Shown here: piece by piece, positions 13,990-23,091 of the stretch
Numbering within the stretch: the stretch's first letter is position 1
Layout of the letters: each line of letters opens with the position of its first letter
Assembly: GCA_947599835.1 (NCBI GenBank)
Contig: CANQFQ010000002.1
Coordinates: 99,402-138,634 of the forward strand
DNA: 39,233 nt
Direction: 5' to 3'
DNA from: an uncultured Bacilli bacterium
GTDB lineage: Bacteria > Bacillota_I > Bacilli_A > RFN20 > CAG-631
The notes under the pieces: model-generated
Database searches by the model: none
What the model was told of the DNA's origin: nothing
The model's input: the letters and a program-made list of their open reading frames with translations, nothing else
Position numbers and translations under genes: made by a program

Positions 13990-15348
13990 ATGAAATTAAA
14001 AAAACTTTTAAAGAAAATGCAAATCAAAAATAAATCCAAAGTAAAGATTGAAACACTATCCTTGAATCATGAAAATATTGATAAAAAAAGTGTTTTTATT
14101 GCGCTAAAAGGTCATCGTGTGGATGCGACACAGTTCATCAATGAGGCCTTATTAGAAAAAGTAGGAGCGGTATTTACTTATAAAGAAATGAATTTAAAAA
14201 AATGTATTTTTATTCCACAACTGGCTTTTCGGTTATCTGAAATGGTTTCGATTTTATATCCGCATTTATTTAAAAATAGTACGATAATTGGCATTTGCGG
14301 AACTTGTGGAAAAACCACGACAGCGACCATGATTTATCATATTTTAAAAGAACACCAAAAATCAGTGATTTGTTTTGGAACTGGGAAAATATATTACGAT
14401 AATCAAGAAATCAATACGAATAATACCACCTTAAATCCCATTGATTTTGTTCATTATTATCTTCAAATTGCAAAGCATTTTGACTATATTGTCATGGAAG
14501 TTTCAAGTCATGCCATCTTAGAAAATCGCATTGATTTTTTAAATTTTGATTTTCTGGTTTTTACCAATTTTAGTCAAGATCATTTAGATTATCATTTGAA
14601 TATGAACAATTACTTTCAAGTGAAGCAAGCGCTTTTTAAATCCTTGTCGAAAAAGAGTTATGCCATTATTAACCTTGAAGATGCAAAAGCGTTTGATTTA
14701 ATGGCACAGATTCCATCAAATATTGTCACGTATGGGTTAAAACAAGGAAAATATACGTTAAAAGATTACCATCGGGCAGCGATGTTTGAATATAACCAAT
14801 ATAACTTATTAGCAGCCTATACTACGGCACAAATGCTAAAGTTAAATCCTTCTAAAATAAAGCAAGCCTTAGATCAATATGAATTTAAATATGGAAGAAG
14901 TCAATGGGTGTATGATCAAAAATTTAAAGTTGCTTTGGATTATGCCCATACGCCAGCAGCCCTATATGCGCTACTTAAAGCAAGTCGAAAGCAATGTAAA
15001 AATCGTTTAATTGTGATTTTTGGATGTGGAGGCAATCGCGATCAAACGAAAAGAGAAAAAATGGGAAAAATCGCCCAACAATTTGCGGATTTGATTATTT
15101 TAACCAATGATAATCCCCGTCAAGAAAATCCTCAAAATATTCTAAAAGAAATTCAAAAAGGATGTCCTAAGGCACGAATCATTGAACAACGAAAAGCAGC
15201 GATTTTTTATGGCATCCAACAAGCCAAAGAAGCGGACATGGTGTTAGTGATTGGAAAAGGCAACGAAAATTATCAATGGATTCAAAATGAAAAAATCCCT
15301 TTCAGTGATTTAGCCTGTATAGAAGAGAGTGTGAGCCATCTTGAATGA
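13990..15348 (+). CDS. murE: UDP-MurNAc-tripeptide synthetase (meso-DAP-adding type)
   Basis: 452 aa, cytoplasmic ATP-dependent ligase that adds the third residue to UDP-MurNAc-dipeptide. P-loop GTCGKTTT at 104-111; central-domain VSSHAI (171-176) and FSQDHLDYH (194-202); C-terminal DNPRQENP at 374-381. The Arg of DNPR is the signature of meso-diaminopimelate-adding MurE; lysine-adding enzymes lack it. Shorter than the usual ~490 aa, mainly in the central domain. Starts 4 nt after the spoVD stop, so the two were made to be one transcript; its last bases overlap mraY by 8 nt. Confidence 0.95.
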   Translation: MKLKKLLKKMQIKNKSKVKIETLSLNHENIDKKSVFIALKGHRVDATQFINEALLEKVGAVFTYKEMNLKKCIFIPQLAFRLSEMVSILYPHLFKNSTIIGICGTCGKTTTATMIYHILKEHQKSVICFGTGKIYYDNQEINTNNTTLNPIDFVHYYLQIAKHFDYIVMEVSSHAILENRIDFLNFDFLVFTNFSQDHLDYHLNMNNYFQVKQALFKSLSKKSYAIINLEDAKAFDLMAQIPSNIVTYGLKQGKYTLKDYHRAAMFEYNQYNLLAAYTTAQMLKLNPSKIKQALDQYEFKYGRSQWVYDQKFKVALDYAHTPAALYALLKASRKQCKNRLIVIFGCGGNRDQTKREKMGKIAQQFADLIILTNDNPRQENPQNILKEIQKGCPKARIIEQRKAAIFYGIQQAKEADMVLVIGKGNENYQWIQNEKIPFSDLACIEESVSHLE

Positions 15349-16315
15349 CTTTATCAAATTAATGATTTGTTTTTTATTGTCCTTTATCATTTGTTTTTTT
15401 AGTTCAAAATATTATCTTTACTGGGCCAAAAAAAGAATGATTCGTCAATATATTCGAAAAGATATTGTTCAAACTCATCAAAAAAAGCAAGGAACATCGA
15501 CCATGGGTGGTTGTATGATTTTATTTGCCACGACTTTGAGTTTTATTTTATTTGTTCCTCACTTTTATAAAGATAATCAAATTTTAGCTATTTTGTTTAC
15601 CTTTCTATTTTTTGGTAGTATTGGCCTTATTGATGATCTCTTTAAAATTACATTTAAAAATTCAAAGGGCCTCAGTGTCAAATTACGTTTATTGTTTGAA
15701 ATTATCGGATGTCTAGTGGTTACTTATTTACTCTATAAATTTGGTTATCAAAAAATTCATCTTCCATTAACGAAAATTTTTATTCCCTTAGGTTCTTTTC
15801 TTCTTTTATATTACATTTTCGTATTAGTGGGAAGTGCCAATGCTGTCAATTTTACAGATGGTTTAGATGGTCTTGCAACTGGATTAATGATTATTTCCCT
15901 TCTTCCATTTTTGTTGATTGCTTTGAAGCAAAAAGAAAGTAGTATTGCTTATTTTATTATCGCTTTGATGGGAAGTTTGTTTGCGTTTTTAAAATATAAT
16001 TTTAATCCTGCAAAGTTATTTATGGGCGATGTGGGTTCCTTAGCCATCGGTGCAAGTTATGCCATGATTGCGATTGTCTTAAAAAGTGAAATTTTAATTT
16101 TAGTCAGTGGATTTTTATTTGTGATTGAGATTTTATCGGTCATTTTGCAAGTGGCTTATTTTAAAATTTCTCATGGAAAAAGAATCTTTTTAATGGCACC
16201 CCTTCATCATCATTTTGAAAAAAAGGGACTACCAGAATGGAAAGTTGTGATGATTTTTTGGATGATTGGTTTTGTGAGTTCTATTATCGCATCAATGATT
16301 GGAGTGATCGAATGA
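15341..16315 (+). CDS. mraY: Phospho-N-acetylmuramoyl-pentapeptide transferase
   Basis: 324-aa polytopic membrane enzyme that makes lipid I from UDP-MurNAc-pentapeptide and undecaprenyl phosphate. Diagnostic motifs: STMGG near the N-terminus, GLIDDLFK, NAVNFTDGLDGLATG, FMGDVGS and the cytoplasmic HHHFEKKG. About ten membrane helices. The start is a TTG inside the end of murE (8-nt overlap); the ATG 4 nt later is in another frame. It ends in ATGA overlap with murD. Confidence 0.96.
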   Translation: MNDFIKLMICFLLSFIICFFSSKYYLYWAKKRMIRQYIRKDIVQTHQKKQGTSTMGGCMILFATTLSFILFVPHFYKDNQILAILFTFLFFGSIGLIDDLFKITFKNSKGLSVKLRLLFEIIGCLVVTYLLYKFGYQKIHLPLTKIFIPLGSFLLLYYIFVLVGSANAVNFTDGLDGLATGLMIISLLPFLLIALKQKESSIAYFIIALMGSLFAFLKYNFNPAKLFMGDVGSLAIGASYAMIAIVLKSEILILVSGFLFVIEILSVILQVAYFKISHGKRIFLMAPLHHHFEKKGLPEWKVVMIFWMIGFVSSIIASMIGVIE

Positions 16316-17541
16316 AGTTTTTACTACTTGGAAAAGGAAAAACCACTTTAGCCATTGCTAAATTTTTAAAATGGAAAAAGCAAACGGTTTGGATTGCTTG
16401 TAATCCAAATGAACAAGAAGATGGAGATTTGTTATTGGATTTCCATTTATTAGAATTAAAAGGAATTCATTATGTGATCAAAAGTCCAGGCATTAGTCAA
16501 ATGCATCCCATTTTCAAAAAAATTGCGAAAAAAATGAAAGTGATTTCTGAATTAGATTTATTAACGCTATTTGATATTCCTCTCAAAATGATTGCCATCA
16601 CTGGAAGTAATGGTAAAACGACCTGTGTGACAATGATTGAAAATTTATTAAAAAATGCAAATTATCGCGTCATTACTTGTGGCAATTCGCATGAACCTTT
16701 ATTTCAATTTTATGATCAATTTTCCCATTTAGATTTTATTATTATGGAATTATCGAGTTTTCAATTAGAAAATCTATCCTTTTACCATCCCTATATCAGT
16801 AGTATTTTAAATCTTGATGAAAATCATTTAGATAGTGTAAAATCGTTAAAAGATTACTATCGTTTTAAAAAGAATATTTATCGTTATTGCGATAAAAAGG
16901 ATTATTTTATCTATAATATTAACATTTCACAAATTAAAGAAAAGACGATTCCAGCCACGGTAAAAAGAATGGATCCTTCGTTATTTTATAAAGTCGAAAT
17001 GTATCCACCGATTAAGCCTTATACGACGCAAATGATGGTTTTATACGAAATTGTAAAAATATTACAGATTGATCCCTTGATTTTTATAAAAACTTTAAAA
17101 CAATTCCAACCCTTACCTTATCGACAACAAGTGAAAAAAATCAATCATATTACTTTTATCAATGATTCCAAATCGACATCCGTTGCTGCCACCATTTTTG
17201 CTTTTGAACAACTCGATGAACAACAAAATATTATTTTAATTATCGGTGGAAAAAATAAACATTTGCATTATGAAAAATTAAAAAAGTTGCCTTATTATCG
17301 ACTATTAATTTATGGTGAAATTTCTAAAATCATGCGTAGAAAAATAAAAAATGCGATTCTTTTTGATGATTTAAAACAAGCCTTTTGTTATGCGATTCAT
17401 TTACCAATCCATCAAAAAGTGATTTTATTTTCACCGGCCACAAGTAGTTTTGATCAATATGAAAATTATCAAGCAAGGGGAAAGCATTTTGATGCTTTAA
17501 TAGATGAATATGAAAAAGAAATTAACACCACACAAAATTAA
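16312..17541 (+). CDS. murD: UDP-N-acetylmuramoylalanine--D-glutamate ligase
   Basis: 409 aa from ATG at 16312, chosen because it forms an ATGA overlap with mraY and has GGAG 8 nt upstream; a longer reading from 16237 would run 79 nt into mraY. N-terminal UMA-binding Rossmann part (LLLGKGKTTLA), P-loop ITGSNGKTT, LDENHLD in the central domain and INDSKSTS in the C-terminal domain are all as in MurD. Adds D-Glu to UDP-MurNAc-L-Ala in the cytoplasm. Slightly shorter than the E. coli enzyme. Confidence 0.95.
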   Translation: MKFLLLGKGKTTLAIAKFLKWKKQTVWIACNPNEQEDGDLLLDFHLLELKGIHYVIKSPGISQMHPIFKKIAKKMKVISELDLLTLFDIPLKMIAITGSNGKTTCVTMIENLLKNANYRVITCGNSHEPLFQFYDQFSHLDFIIMELSSFQLENLSFYHPYISSILNLDENHLDSVKSLKDYYRFKKNIYRYCDKKDYFIYNINISQIKEKTIPATVKRMDPSLFYKVEMYPPIKPYTTQMMVLYEIVKILQIDPLIFIKTLKQFQPLPYRQQVKKINHITFINDSKSTSVAATIFAFEQLDEQQNIILIIGGKNKHLHYEKLKKLPYYRLLIYGEISKIMRRKIKNAILFDDLKQAFCYAIHLPIHQKVILFSPATSSFDQYENYQARGKHFDALIDEYEKEINTTQN

Positions 17542-18616
17542 TTTAAAAATTTTAATTCCGTTATATTTAATTTTATTCATTGGCATTTATATGGTGTATA
17601 GTTCAAGCCATATTTGGGCGAACTATATGTATGCCGATCCCTTTTATTATTTTAAACGACAATTGTTTTTTTTAATTTTAGGAAGCGTGATGCTCTTTGT
17701 GGGTTATCGAATCAATTTAAATAAGATTAAAAAACAGACCCACAAAATTTTATTGCTCTCGCTTTTACTCTTGATTTTAGTCTTAGTTCCCGGTCTTGGA
17801 GTTAGTAGAAATGGTTCCCAAAGTTGGTTTGGCGTCGGTGATTTTTTATTCCAACCATCGGAATTTTTTAAAATTGCGATTGTGCTTTATATGGCGCATA
17901 AATTAACCGATTACTATTTACAAACCAACAAGTTTTTTAAAGTTATCATTCCCTTGTTATTACCTGCATTACTCGGTTTTTTATTGATTATGTTACAGCC
18001 TGATTTTGGAAGTGGAATTGTAATGCTTGCAGCGGTAGTTATTATGTGTATGGTTTCTAAATCCAAATTTAAAAATTATATTTTAATTGGCCTTTTTGGC
18101 ATTCTTGGTATGGGCTTTTTAATTGCTTCAGCCTCTTATCGTATGGATCGAATTTTAGCTTTTTTTAATCCATGGAAGGATCCCTTGGGCAGTGGATTTC
18201 AAATTATTCAATCGCTCTATGCCATTAGTCCAGGAGGGTTAACAGGACGCGGAATCGATGGTAGTTTTCAAAAATTCTTCTATCTACCTGAACCTCAAAC
18301 CGATTTCATTTTTTCAATTTTTGCTGAAGAATATGGATTTATTGGCAGTGTAATCTTAATCCTTTTATATCTTTACTTAATTGATCAATGCTTCAAAAGT
18401 GCCATCAAATCGAGCAATGAATTTGCAAGTTTTGTCAAAATTGGTTTTACTTCTTTAATTGCAGTGCAAGTGTTTATTAATTTAGGCGTGGTTGTAGGGT
18501 TACTTCCAGTAACTGGGATTACTTTACCTTTTATGTCCTATGGGGGATCGTCATTAACTTTATTAATGTTTTCCATGGGATTCATCATGAATCAAAGTTT
18601 GGAGGAACAAACATGA
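17504..18616 (+). CDS. ftsW: SEDS glycosyltransferase, FtsW/SpoVE type
   Basis: About 370 aa with ten membrane helices; polymerises lipid II as partner of a class B PBP. Conserved PEPQTDFIF and EEYGF in the large loop and MSYGGSS near the end. It overlaps the end of murD by 38 nt; ATG 17504 and ATG 17510 are both possible and neither has a clear RBS. Position between murD and murG is that of spoVE in B. subtilis, so it could be the cortex-specific partner of the split SpoVD, or serve division as well; sequence alone does not decide. Confidence 0.9.
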   Translation: MNMKKKLTPHKINLKILIPLYLILFIGIYMVYSSSHIWANYMYADPFYYFKRQLFFLILGSVMLFVGYRINLNKIKKQTHKILLLSLLLLILVLVPGLGVSRNGSQSWFGVGDFLFQPSEFFKIAIVLYMAHKLTDYYLQTNKFFKVIIPLLLPALLGFLLIMLQPDFGSGIVMLAAVVIMCMVSKSKFKNYILIGLFGILGMGFLIASASYRMDRILAFFNPWKDPLGSGFQIIQSLYAISPGGLTGRGIDGSFQKFFYLPEPQTDFIFSIFAEEYGFIGSVILILLYLYLIDQCFKSAIKSSNEFASFVKIGFTSLIAVQVFINLGVVVGLLPVTGITLPFMSYGGSSLTLLMFSMGFIMNQSLEEQT

Positions 18617-19611
18617 AATTTGCGTTAATTGGTTCGGGTAGTGGCGGACATATCTATCCGTGTATTGCTTTTTATCGTTATGCGACAAAGTGTAATCATC
18701 AATGCTACCCCTTTATTTTTAAAAAAATCGATGAGGAAATCTATTCAAGTCATCAAATTCAGACAATTCATATCGATGCAAAGGCATCTTTATTCAAGCA
18801 ATATCAAACTTTAAAAAAACATTTTCAAAATTTATCCATCGATGGACTGATTACCTTTGGTGGAAAAGCAAGTTTTATTGCTATTTTAGCCGCTCGAAGT
18901 GGACATTTTCCAATTTATGTATGCGAACAAAATGTGGTCTTTGGTAAAGCCAATTTTCTAGGACAATTTTTTGCTAAAAAAGTTTTTTTATCTTTGCCGA
19001 TGCATTTTAAAAAGGAAAAAGAAAAATATCTATATACGGGAAATCCCGTAGTTCAAGCCATCCATCCTACTTTGCAAAAACGATTTATAAAAAAACAACC
19101 CACATTGCTTTTAGTGTGTGGAAGTCTAGGATCTTCAACCATTTTTAATCATTTTCAAGCGTTTATTCGAAAGCATACTGAATATAATTTTATTCTCGTC
19201 CTTGGAAAAAAGAATCCGATGTCATTTGAAAAAAATGATCATGTTGTTTGTTTTGATTATTATGAACCATTGACGGATTTGCTTGCAAGTTGTGATATCG
19301 TTATTTCCCGCGCTGGAGCGAGTACGATGAGTGAAATTATTGCATTAAACGTTCCTTCCATTTTAATTCCTAGCCCTTATGTTGCCAATAATCATCAATT
19401 TAAAAATGCCAAATTTTTATGCGATCAGGGTGGATGTTTGTTGTTACAGGAAAGTGAAATCAATGAAGAAAGCATCCAACAAAAAATTCAAACCTATGTC
19501 AATGATCTTTATTTTACCTACCAAGTGAAGCAACGGTTAAAAGCCTTACAAGTTCAAAATCCTTGTCAAAAAATGTTGCAAGTGATTGAGGAAAATACCC
19601 ATGGACACTAA
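18613..19611 (+). CDS. murG: Lipid II synthase (UDP-GlcNAc transferase)
   Basis: 332-aa GT28 glycosyltransferase on the inner membrane face that converts lipid I to lipid II. Glycine-rich GSGSGGHIYP at the N-terminus, FGGKASF, CEQNVVFGKAN, and the donor-binding SRAGASTMSE near 236-245 of the C-terminal domain. GGAGG lies just before ATG, which overlaps the ftsW stop as ATGA. Confidence 0.95.
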   Translation: MKFALIGSGSGGHIYPCIAFYRYATKCNHQCYPFIFKKIDEEIYSSHQIQTIHIDAKASLFKQYQTLKKHFQNLSIDGLITFGGKASFIAILAARSGHFPIYVCEQNVVFGKANFLGQFFAKKVFLSLPMHFKKEKEKYLYTGNPVVQAIHPTLQKRFIKKQPTLLLVCGSLGSSTIFNHFQAFIRKHTEYNFILVLGKKNPMSFEKNDHVVCFDYYEPLTDLLASCDIVISRAGASTMSEIIALNVPSILIPSPYVANNHQFKNAKFLCDQGGCLLLQESEINEESIQQKIQTYVNDLYFTYQVKQRLKALQVQNPCQKMLQVIEENTHGH

Positions 19612-20509
19612 AAATTTATTTTTAAAAAAAATAGCGAAATATCCGGATTTATTAATTTATAAAGATTGTTATTTTAAGGATTTTAATACTTTTCATGTCA
19701 ATAATTTAATTGAAATTATGTTAATTCCGAAAAGTATTCACATCATTCGACAATTAATCTTGGATTTGAAAACCTTTGAACTCGCATTTGTGATCATTGG
19801 CAATGGTTCTAAAATCTTATTTAAGGACTTTTATGTTCATAAAATTGTGATTTTACTTAATTATAATTTTTCCAATATCTTGCTTGAAGAAAATGAAATT
19901 TATGCATATTCGGGAGCAAAATTAGCTCAAATTATTCACTATGGCTTAAAACATCAATTTGGATTAATGGAAGAATTAATAGGGATTCCAGCCTGCTTAG
20001 GAGGGGCGATTTATAAAAATGCAGGGGCACACAATAAAGCCATTAGTGAATGGATTATAAGTGTCGATTATATCGATGAATTCGGCAATTTTAAAACCCT
20101 TACCAAAGAAGAATGTCAATTTTCATATCGCTATTCGATTTTTCAAAAAAAGAAAAAGTGGGTTATTCTTGGAGCTAGATTGCAAATTCAAAAAACGGAT
20201 ATCAAACAAGCCAAAGAAAAAATACAAAAAATATTGTTATATCGCATGCATCACCAACCAAGAAATCATCATAATTGTGGAAGCGTGTTTAAAAATCCAC
20301 CCACGATCAAAGCCTATCAATTAATTGAGCAATGTCAATTCAAAGGATATCGTATCGGAGATGCAATGATTAGTGAACAGCATGCGAATTTTATTTTGAA
20401 CTTAAATCAGGCTAAAAGTAGCGATATTTGTCACTTGATTCAAAAAATACAACAAAAAGTTTATGAAAAATTTCAAATTCATTTAGAATTGGAATTAGAA
20501 ATTATTTAA
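19601..20509 (+). CDS. murB: UDP-N-acetylenolpyruvoylglucosamine reductase
   Basis: 302 aa; FAD-dependent reduction to UDP-MurNAc. FAD-binding IIGNGSKILF, then GIPACLGGAIYKNAGAH, SYRYSIF, the catalytic serine in NCGSVFKNP, and GDAMISEQHANFILN. The single Tyr/Arg SYRYS form and the short length indicate the type II enzyme of Gram-positives. I chose ATG 19601 (GAGG 9 nt upstream) over TTG 19586; either overlaps murG slightly. Confidence 0.93.
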   Translation: MDTKNLFLKKIAKYPDLLIYKDCYFKDFNTFHVNNLIEIMLIPKSIHIIRQLILDLKTFELAFVIIGNGSKILFKDFYVHKIVILLNYNFSNILLEENEIYAYSGAKLAQIIHYGLKHQFGLMEELIGIPACLGGAIYKNAGAHNKAISEWIISVDYIDEFGNFKTLTKEECQFSYRYSIFQKKKKWVILGARLQIQKTDIKQAKEKIQKILLYRMHHQPRNHHNCGSVFKNPPTIKAYQLIEQCQFKGYRIGDAMISEQHANFILNLNQAKSSDICHLIQKIQQKVYEKFQIHLELELEII

Positions 20510-20560
20510 AAAAGAATTTGTTAGAGGGTATCCAACCCGAAAAAAACCTATTTCTTTTTC

Positions 20561-20589
20561 TTTAATACTTAAAGAAAACGTGATATACT
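20561..20589 (+). promoter_or_regulatory. Promoter of ftsA-ftsZ
   Basis: TTTAAT (20561-20566), 17-nt spacer, TATACT (20584-20589) with TGA before the -10 (extended -10). About 21 nt upstream of the ftsA start; marks a separate division transcript within the cluster. Confidence 0.65.
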
Positions 20590-20609
20590 AAGTAATTGGA
20601 GGGAAAGAT

Positions 20610-21830
20610 ATGCAATTAAACTTATTTTCAATTCTCGAAATACATGCGAATTATACGAAATTATTAATCGTAAAATTGGACAAAAATAAAATTTATACTG
20701 TTGCTGCGGATCGTATTTTAACTCGTGGCTATGAAATGGGTCAAATTGTAGATGAAGAAGCTTTTCTTTCCTTTATTGATCAATTAATCAGTCATATCAA
20801 AAATAAATACAAAATTGAATCCAAACAAATTATTTTAGTTTTACCAACGATGGATCATATTGTACATACTGTAGGAAGCAAATTAACCATTCAATCGGCA
20901 ATGAATATCATTACCATGGCCGATATTCAAAGAATTCGTCAAGATTGTCGACATGTTAAATTGCCGGATCCCTATATCGTTGTTGAAGAAATTCCGATGG
21001 AATATCAACTAGATAGTGGTAAAGTGATGTCCACTGAACCGATTCATTTACAATCGCAAACATTAGCCTTAAAGTCAGCGGTCCATGTCTTACCTAGAAA
21101 ATATGTTGAGCCTATTGCCATCGCTTTGGATAAAAAACAAATTGAAATTCTCGAAGTTTATTTATCCTCCTTTGCTTGCTATAGTGCAAGTAAAAGTTTA
21201 GTTCATAAACTTCATCGGACAATTTTTGTCCATTATGATGATGAATCGATTACTTATTCCCTCTTTGAAAATCATTTTTTAATAAAAAGTATTTATGACC
21301 CTAAGGGTGAAAATGCAATGATTCACCATTTGATGCAAAAATATGAAGTCAGTTATGAAGATGCCTTAAACTATTTTGAATCTTTGTTTCTTTTAGATGA
21401 TGCGGATGCAAGAGATATTTGTATTGATGCGAAAAATCAATTTTCGGAAAAAAGTGTTAGCCAAGAAGTTTTACCCATTTTTAATCAAATGATCGAAAAG
21501 GTTGCTGTCACTTTAAATCAATTCAAAAATGAGGACAAGCCTACCGATATCATTTTTACTGGAAAATGGTTAGATTATCGTGGATTCATTCATTATTTTA
21601 ACCAAAAATATGCTTTACAAGTCAATGGTGCATATCTCAATGAATTTGGCATTCGAAGTCAAGAATTTATTACGACCTATGGTGCTTTCATCCGGTTTTT
21701 AGAACAAAATAAAAATACGTTATTCGGACTTGAAGAACACGAAACGATGACGAATCCTACCCCAAACGAAAAAACAAAAACTTCCCATTGGAACAATAAA
21801 ACATTAGATATCTTTGATGATGAAGATTAA
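20610..21830 (+). CDS. ftsA: Divergent FtsA, actin-like division protein
   Basis: 406 aa, cytoplasmic. Position directly before ftsZ and the actin/Hsp70-like layout (N-terminal strand SILEIHANYTKLLIV, an SHS2-like insertion around residues 80-165, LPRKYVEPI, and IIFTGKW as the adenosine-type motif) point to FtsA, which tethers FtsZ to the membrane. It is quite diverged. The C-terminus ends in NNKTLDIFDDED and is acidic, with no obvious amphipathic membrane-targeting helix; SepF, encoded downstream, may supply that function. RBS GGAGGG. The ftsZ start is 13 nt after the stop. Confidence 0.8.
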   Translation: MQLNLFSILEIHANYTKLLIVKLDKNKIYTVAADRILTRGYEMGQIVDEEAFLSFIDQLISHIKNKYKIESKQIILVLPTMDHIVHTVGSKLTIQSAMNIITMADIQRIRQDCRHVKLPDPYIVVEEIPMEYQLDSGKVMSTEPIHLQSQTLALKSAVHVLPRKYVEPIAIALDKKQIEILEVYLSSFACYSASKSLVHKLHRTIFVHYDDESITYSLFENHFLIKSIYDPKGENAMIHHLMQKYEVSYEDALNYFESLFLLDDADARDICIDAKNQFSEKSVSQEVLPIFNQMIEKVAVTLNQFKNEDKPTDIIFTGKWLDYRGFIHYFNQKYALQVNGAYLNEFGIRSQEFITTYGAFIRFLEQNKNTLFGLEEHETMTNPTPNEKTKTSHWNNKTLDIFDDED

Positions 21831-21842
21831 CGAGGTGAGAGC

Positions 21843-22949
21843 ATGGATAATTTTGAAAATTATGAAAGTGTCGTTAAAATTAAAGTAATCGGTGTCGGTG
21901 GAGCGGGCAATAATGCGGTAAATCGAATGATTACTGATCATATTATGGGAGCTGAATTTTATGTGCTCAATACCGATGCTCAAGTATTGAATTGCTCTAA
22001 AGCGGAACATCGGATCATGATTGGTAAAAATACGACCAAAGGTCTTGGAGCGGGGGCCAATCCTGAAATTGGCTTAAAAGCCGCTTTAGAAAGTGAAAAT
22101 GAAATTAAAGCCATTGTCAATCAAACCGATATGGTATTTGTCGCCGCCGGAATGGGAGGCGGAACGGGTACAGGCGCTGCACCTGTGGTTGCACGTCTTG
22201 CAAAAGAATGTGGGGCCTTGGTGATTGGGATTGTCACTCGTCCTTTTTCCTTTGAAGGAAAAAATAGAATGAATAATGCTTTATCTGGCATTGAAGAATT
22301 GAAAAAATATGTCGATTCCTTAATTGTGATTTCCAATGATCATATTTTACATAAAAATAGCAATTTACCTTTAAAAGATTCGTTTATCCAAGCCGATGAA
22401 ATCTTAAAAAAATCGGTACAATCGATTACGGAATTAATCACTTTACCTGCACATATCAATCTTGATTTTGCAGATGTCAAAACATTATTAAGTAATAAAG
22501 GTAGAGCCATGATTGGTTTTGGTATAGGAAAAGGAGAAAATCGGGCAGAAGATGCTGCTGCAAATGCAATTTCTTCACCTTTATTAGAAACTTCCATCAA
22601 AGGTGCTAGAAATGCCATTGTTGCGATTACAAGTAGTAAAGATGCCACTTTATTAGATTTTACTGTTGCAGTGGAATTTATTCGAAATGCTTCTGGCGAA
22701 GATATTAATATTATTTTTGGAGCTTCCATCAACGAAAATCTTGAAGATGAAATCCAAGTGACTGTGATTGCTACCGATTTTAATGAAGATGCACTCAATC
22801 AAGATAATCAACCATTAGATGTTTCCTTTGTAAGAAAGCCAATCCCTTATGAGACGAAAGAAGAAACACCATCCAATTATGAAAATGATGAATTAGATGA
22901 AAATCATGATAGTGATGATACGCAAACTTTAAAGCCTTCATTTTTTTAA
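21843..22949 (+). CDS. ftsZ: Cell division GTPase FtsZ
   Basis: 368 aa tubulin homologue forming the Z-ring. GTP-binding GVGGAGNNAVNRM at 17-29, tubulin signature GGGTGTG at 105-111, and the T7-loop region IN(L)DFADV. RBS CGAGGTGAG. The globular part is standard to about residue 320; the linker is acidic (ENDELDENHDSDD) and the last residues TLKPSFF do not match the usual D-(I/V)-P-x-F-(L/I)-R-x peptide that binds FtsA and SepF, although a Pro-Ser-Phe core is kept. Confidence 0.97.
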   Translation: MDNFENYESVVKIKVIGVGGAGNNAVNRMITDHIMGAEFYVLNTDAQVLNCSKAEHRIMIGKNTTKGLGAGANPEIGLKAALESENEIKAIVNQTDMVFVAAGMGGGTGTGAAPVVARLAKECGALVIGIVTRPFSFEGKNRMNNALSGIEELKKYVDSLIVISNDHILHKNSNLPLKDSFIQADEILKKSVQSITELITLPAHINLDFADVKTLLSNKGRAMIGFGIGKGENRAEDAAANAISSPLLETSIKGARNAIVAITSSKDATLLDFTVAVEFIRNASGEDINIIFGASINENLEDEIQVTVIATDFNEDALNQDNQPLDVSFVRKPIPYETKEETPSNYENDELDENHDSDDTQTLKPSFF

Positions 22950-22972
22950 AAATTTTGAATTTCGATTGAAAG

Positions 22973-23000
22973 GTAGACCGCAAAAAAGGTCTACTTTTTT
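22973..23000 (+). terminator. Terminator after ftsZ
   Basis: GTAGACC (22973-22979) pairs with GGTCTAC (22988-22994), followed by six T. Separates the division genes from the sporulation operon. Confidence 0.85.
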
Positions 23001-23042
23001 GATTGTTTTCTTTTTAAATTCTTTTTTGTATCAACCGATGAT

Positions 23043-23075
23043 TTGACAATATTTGCAAGACATATTTTTTATAAT
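23043..23075 (+). promoter_or_regulatory. spoIIGA-sigE promoter with long spacer and Spo0A-like box
   Basis: TTGACA (23043-23048) and TATAAT (23070-23075) are both perfect but 21 nt apart, too far for normal sigma-A use. The B. subtilis spoIIG promoter has the same design (22 nt) and needs phosphorylated Spo0A. The -35 lies within TTTGACAAT (23042-23050), 7/9 to the reversed 0A box TTCGACAAA. Confidence 0.7.
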
Positions 23076-23091
23076 AACGATGGTGATGTGA

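Noticed and set aside
16237..16311. Longer N-terminus for murD
   Set aside because: It would lie wholly inside mraY, and the ATG at 16312 with GGAG and the ATGA overlap gives the normal MurD start.
22121..22798. Minus-strand frames opposite ftsZ
   Set aside because: Shadows of a highly conserved gene; no RBS or family match.
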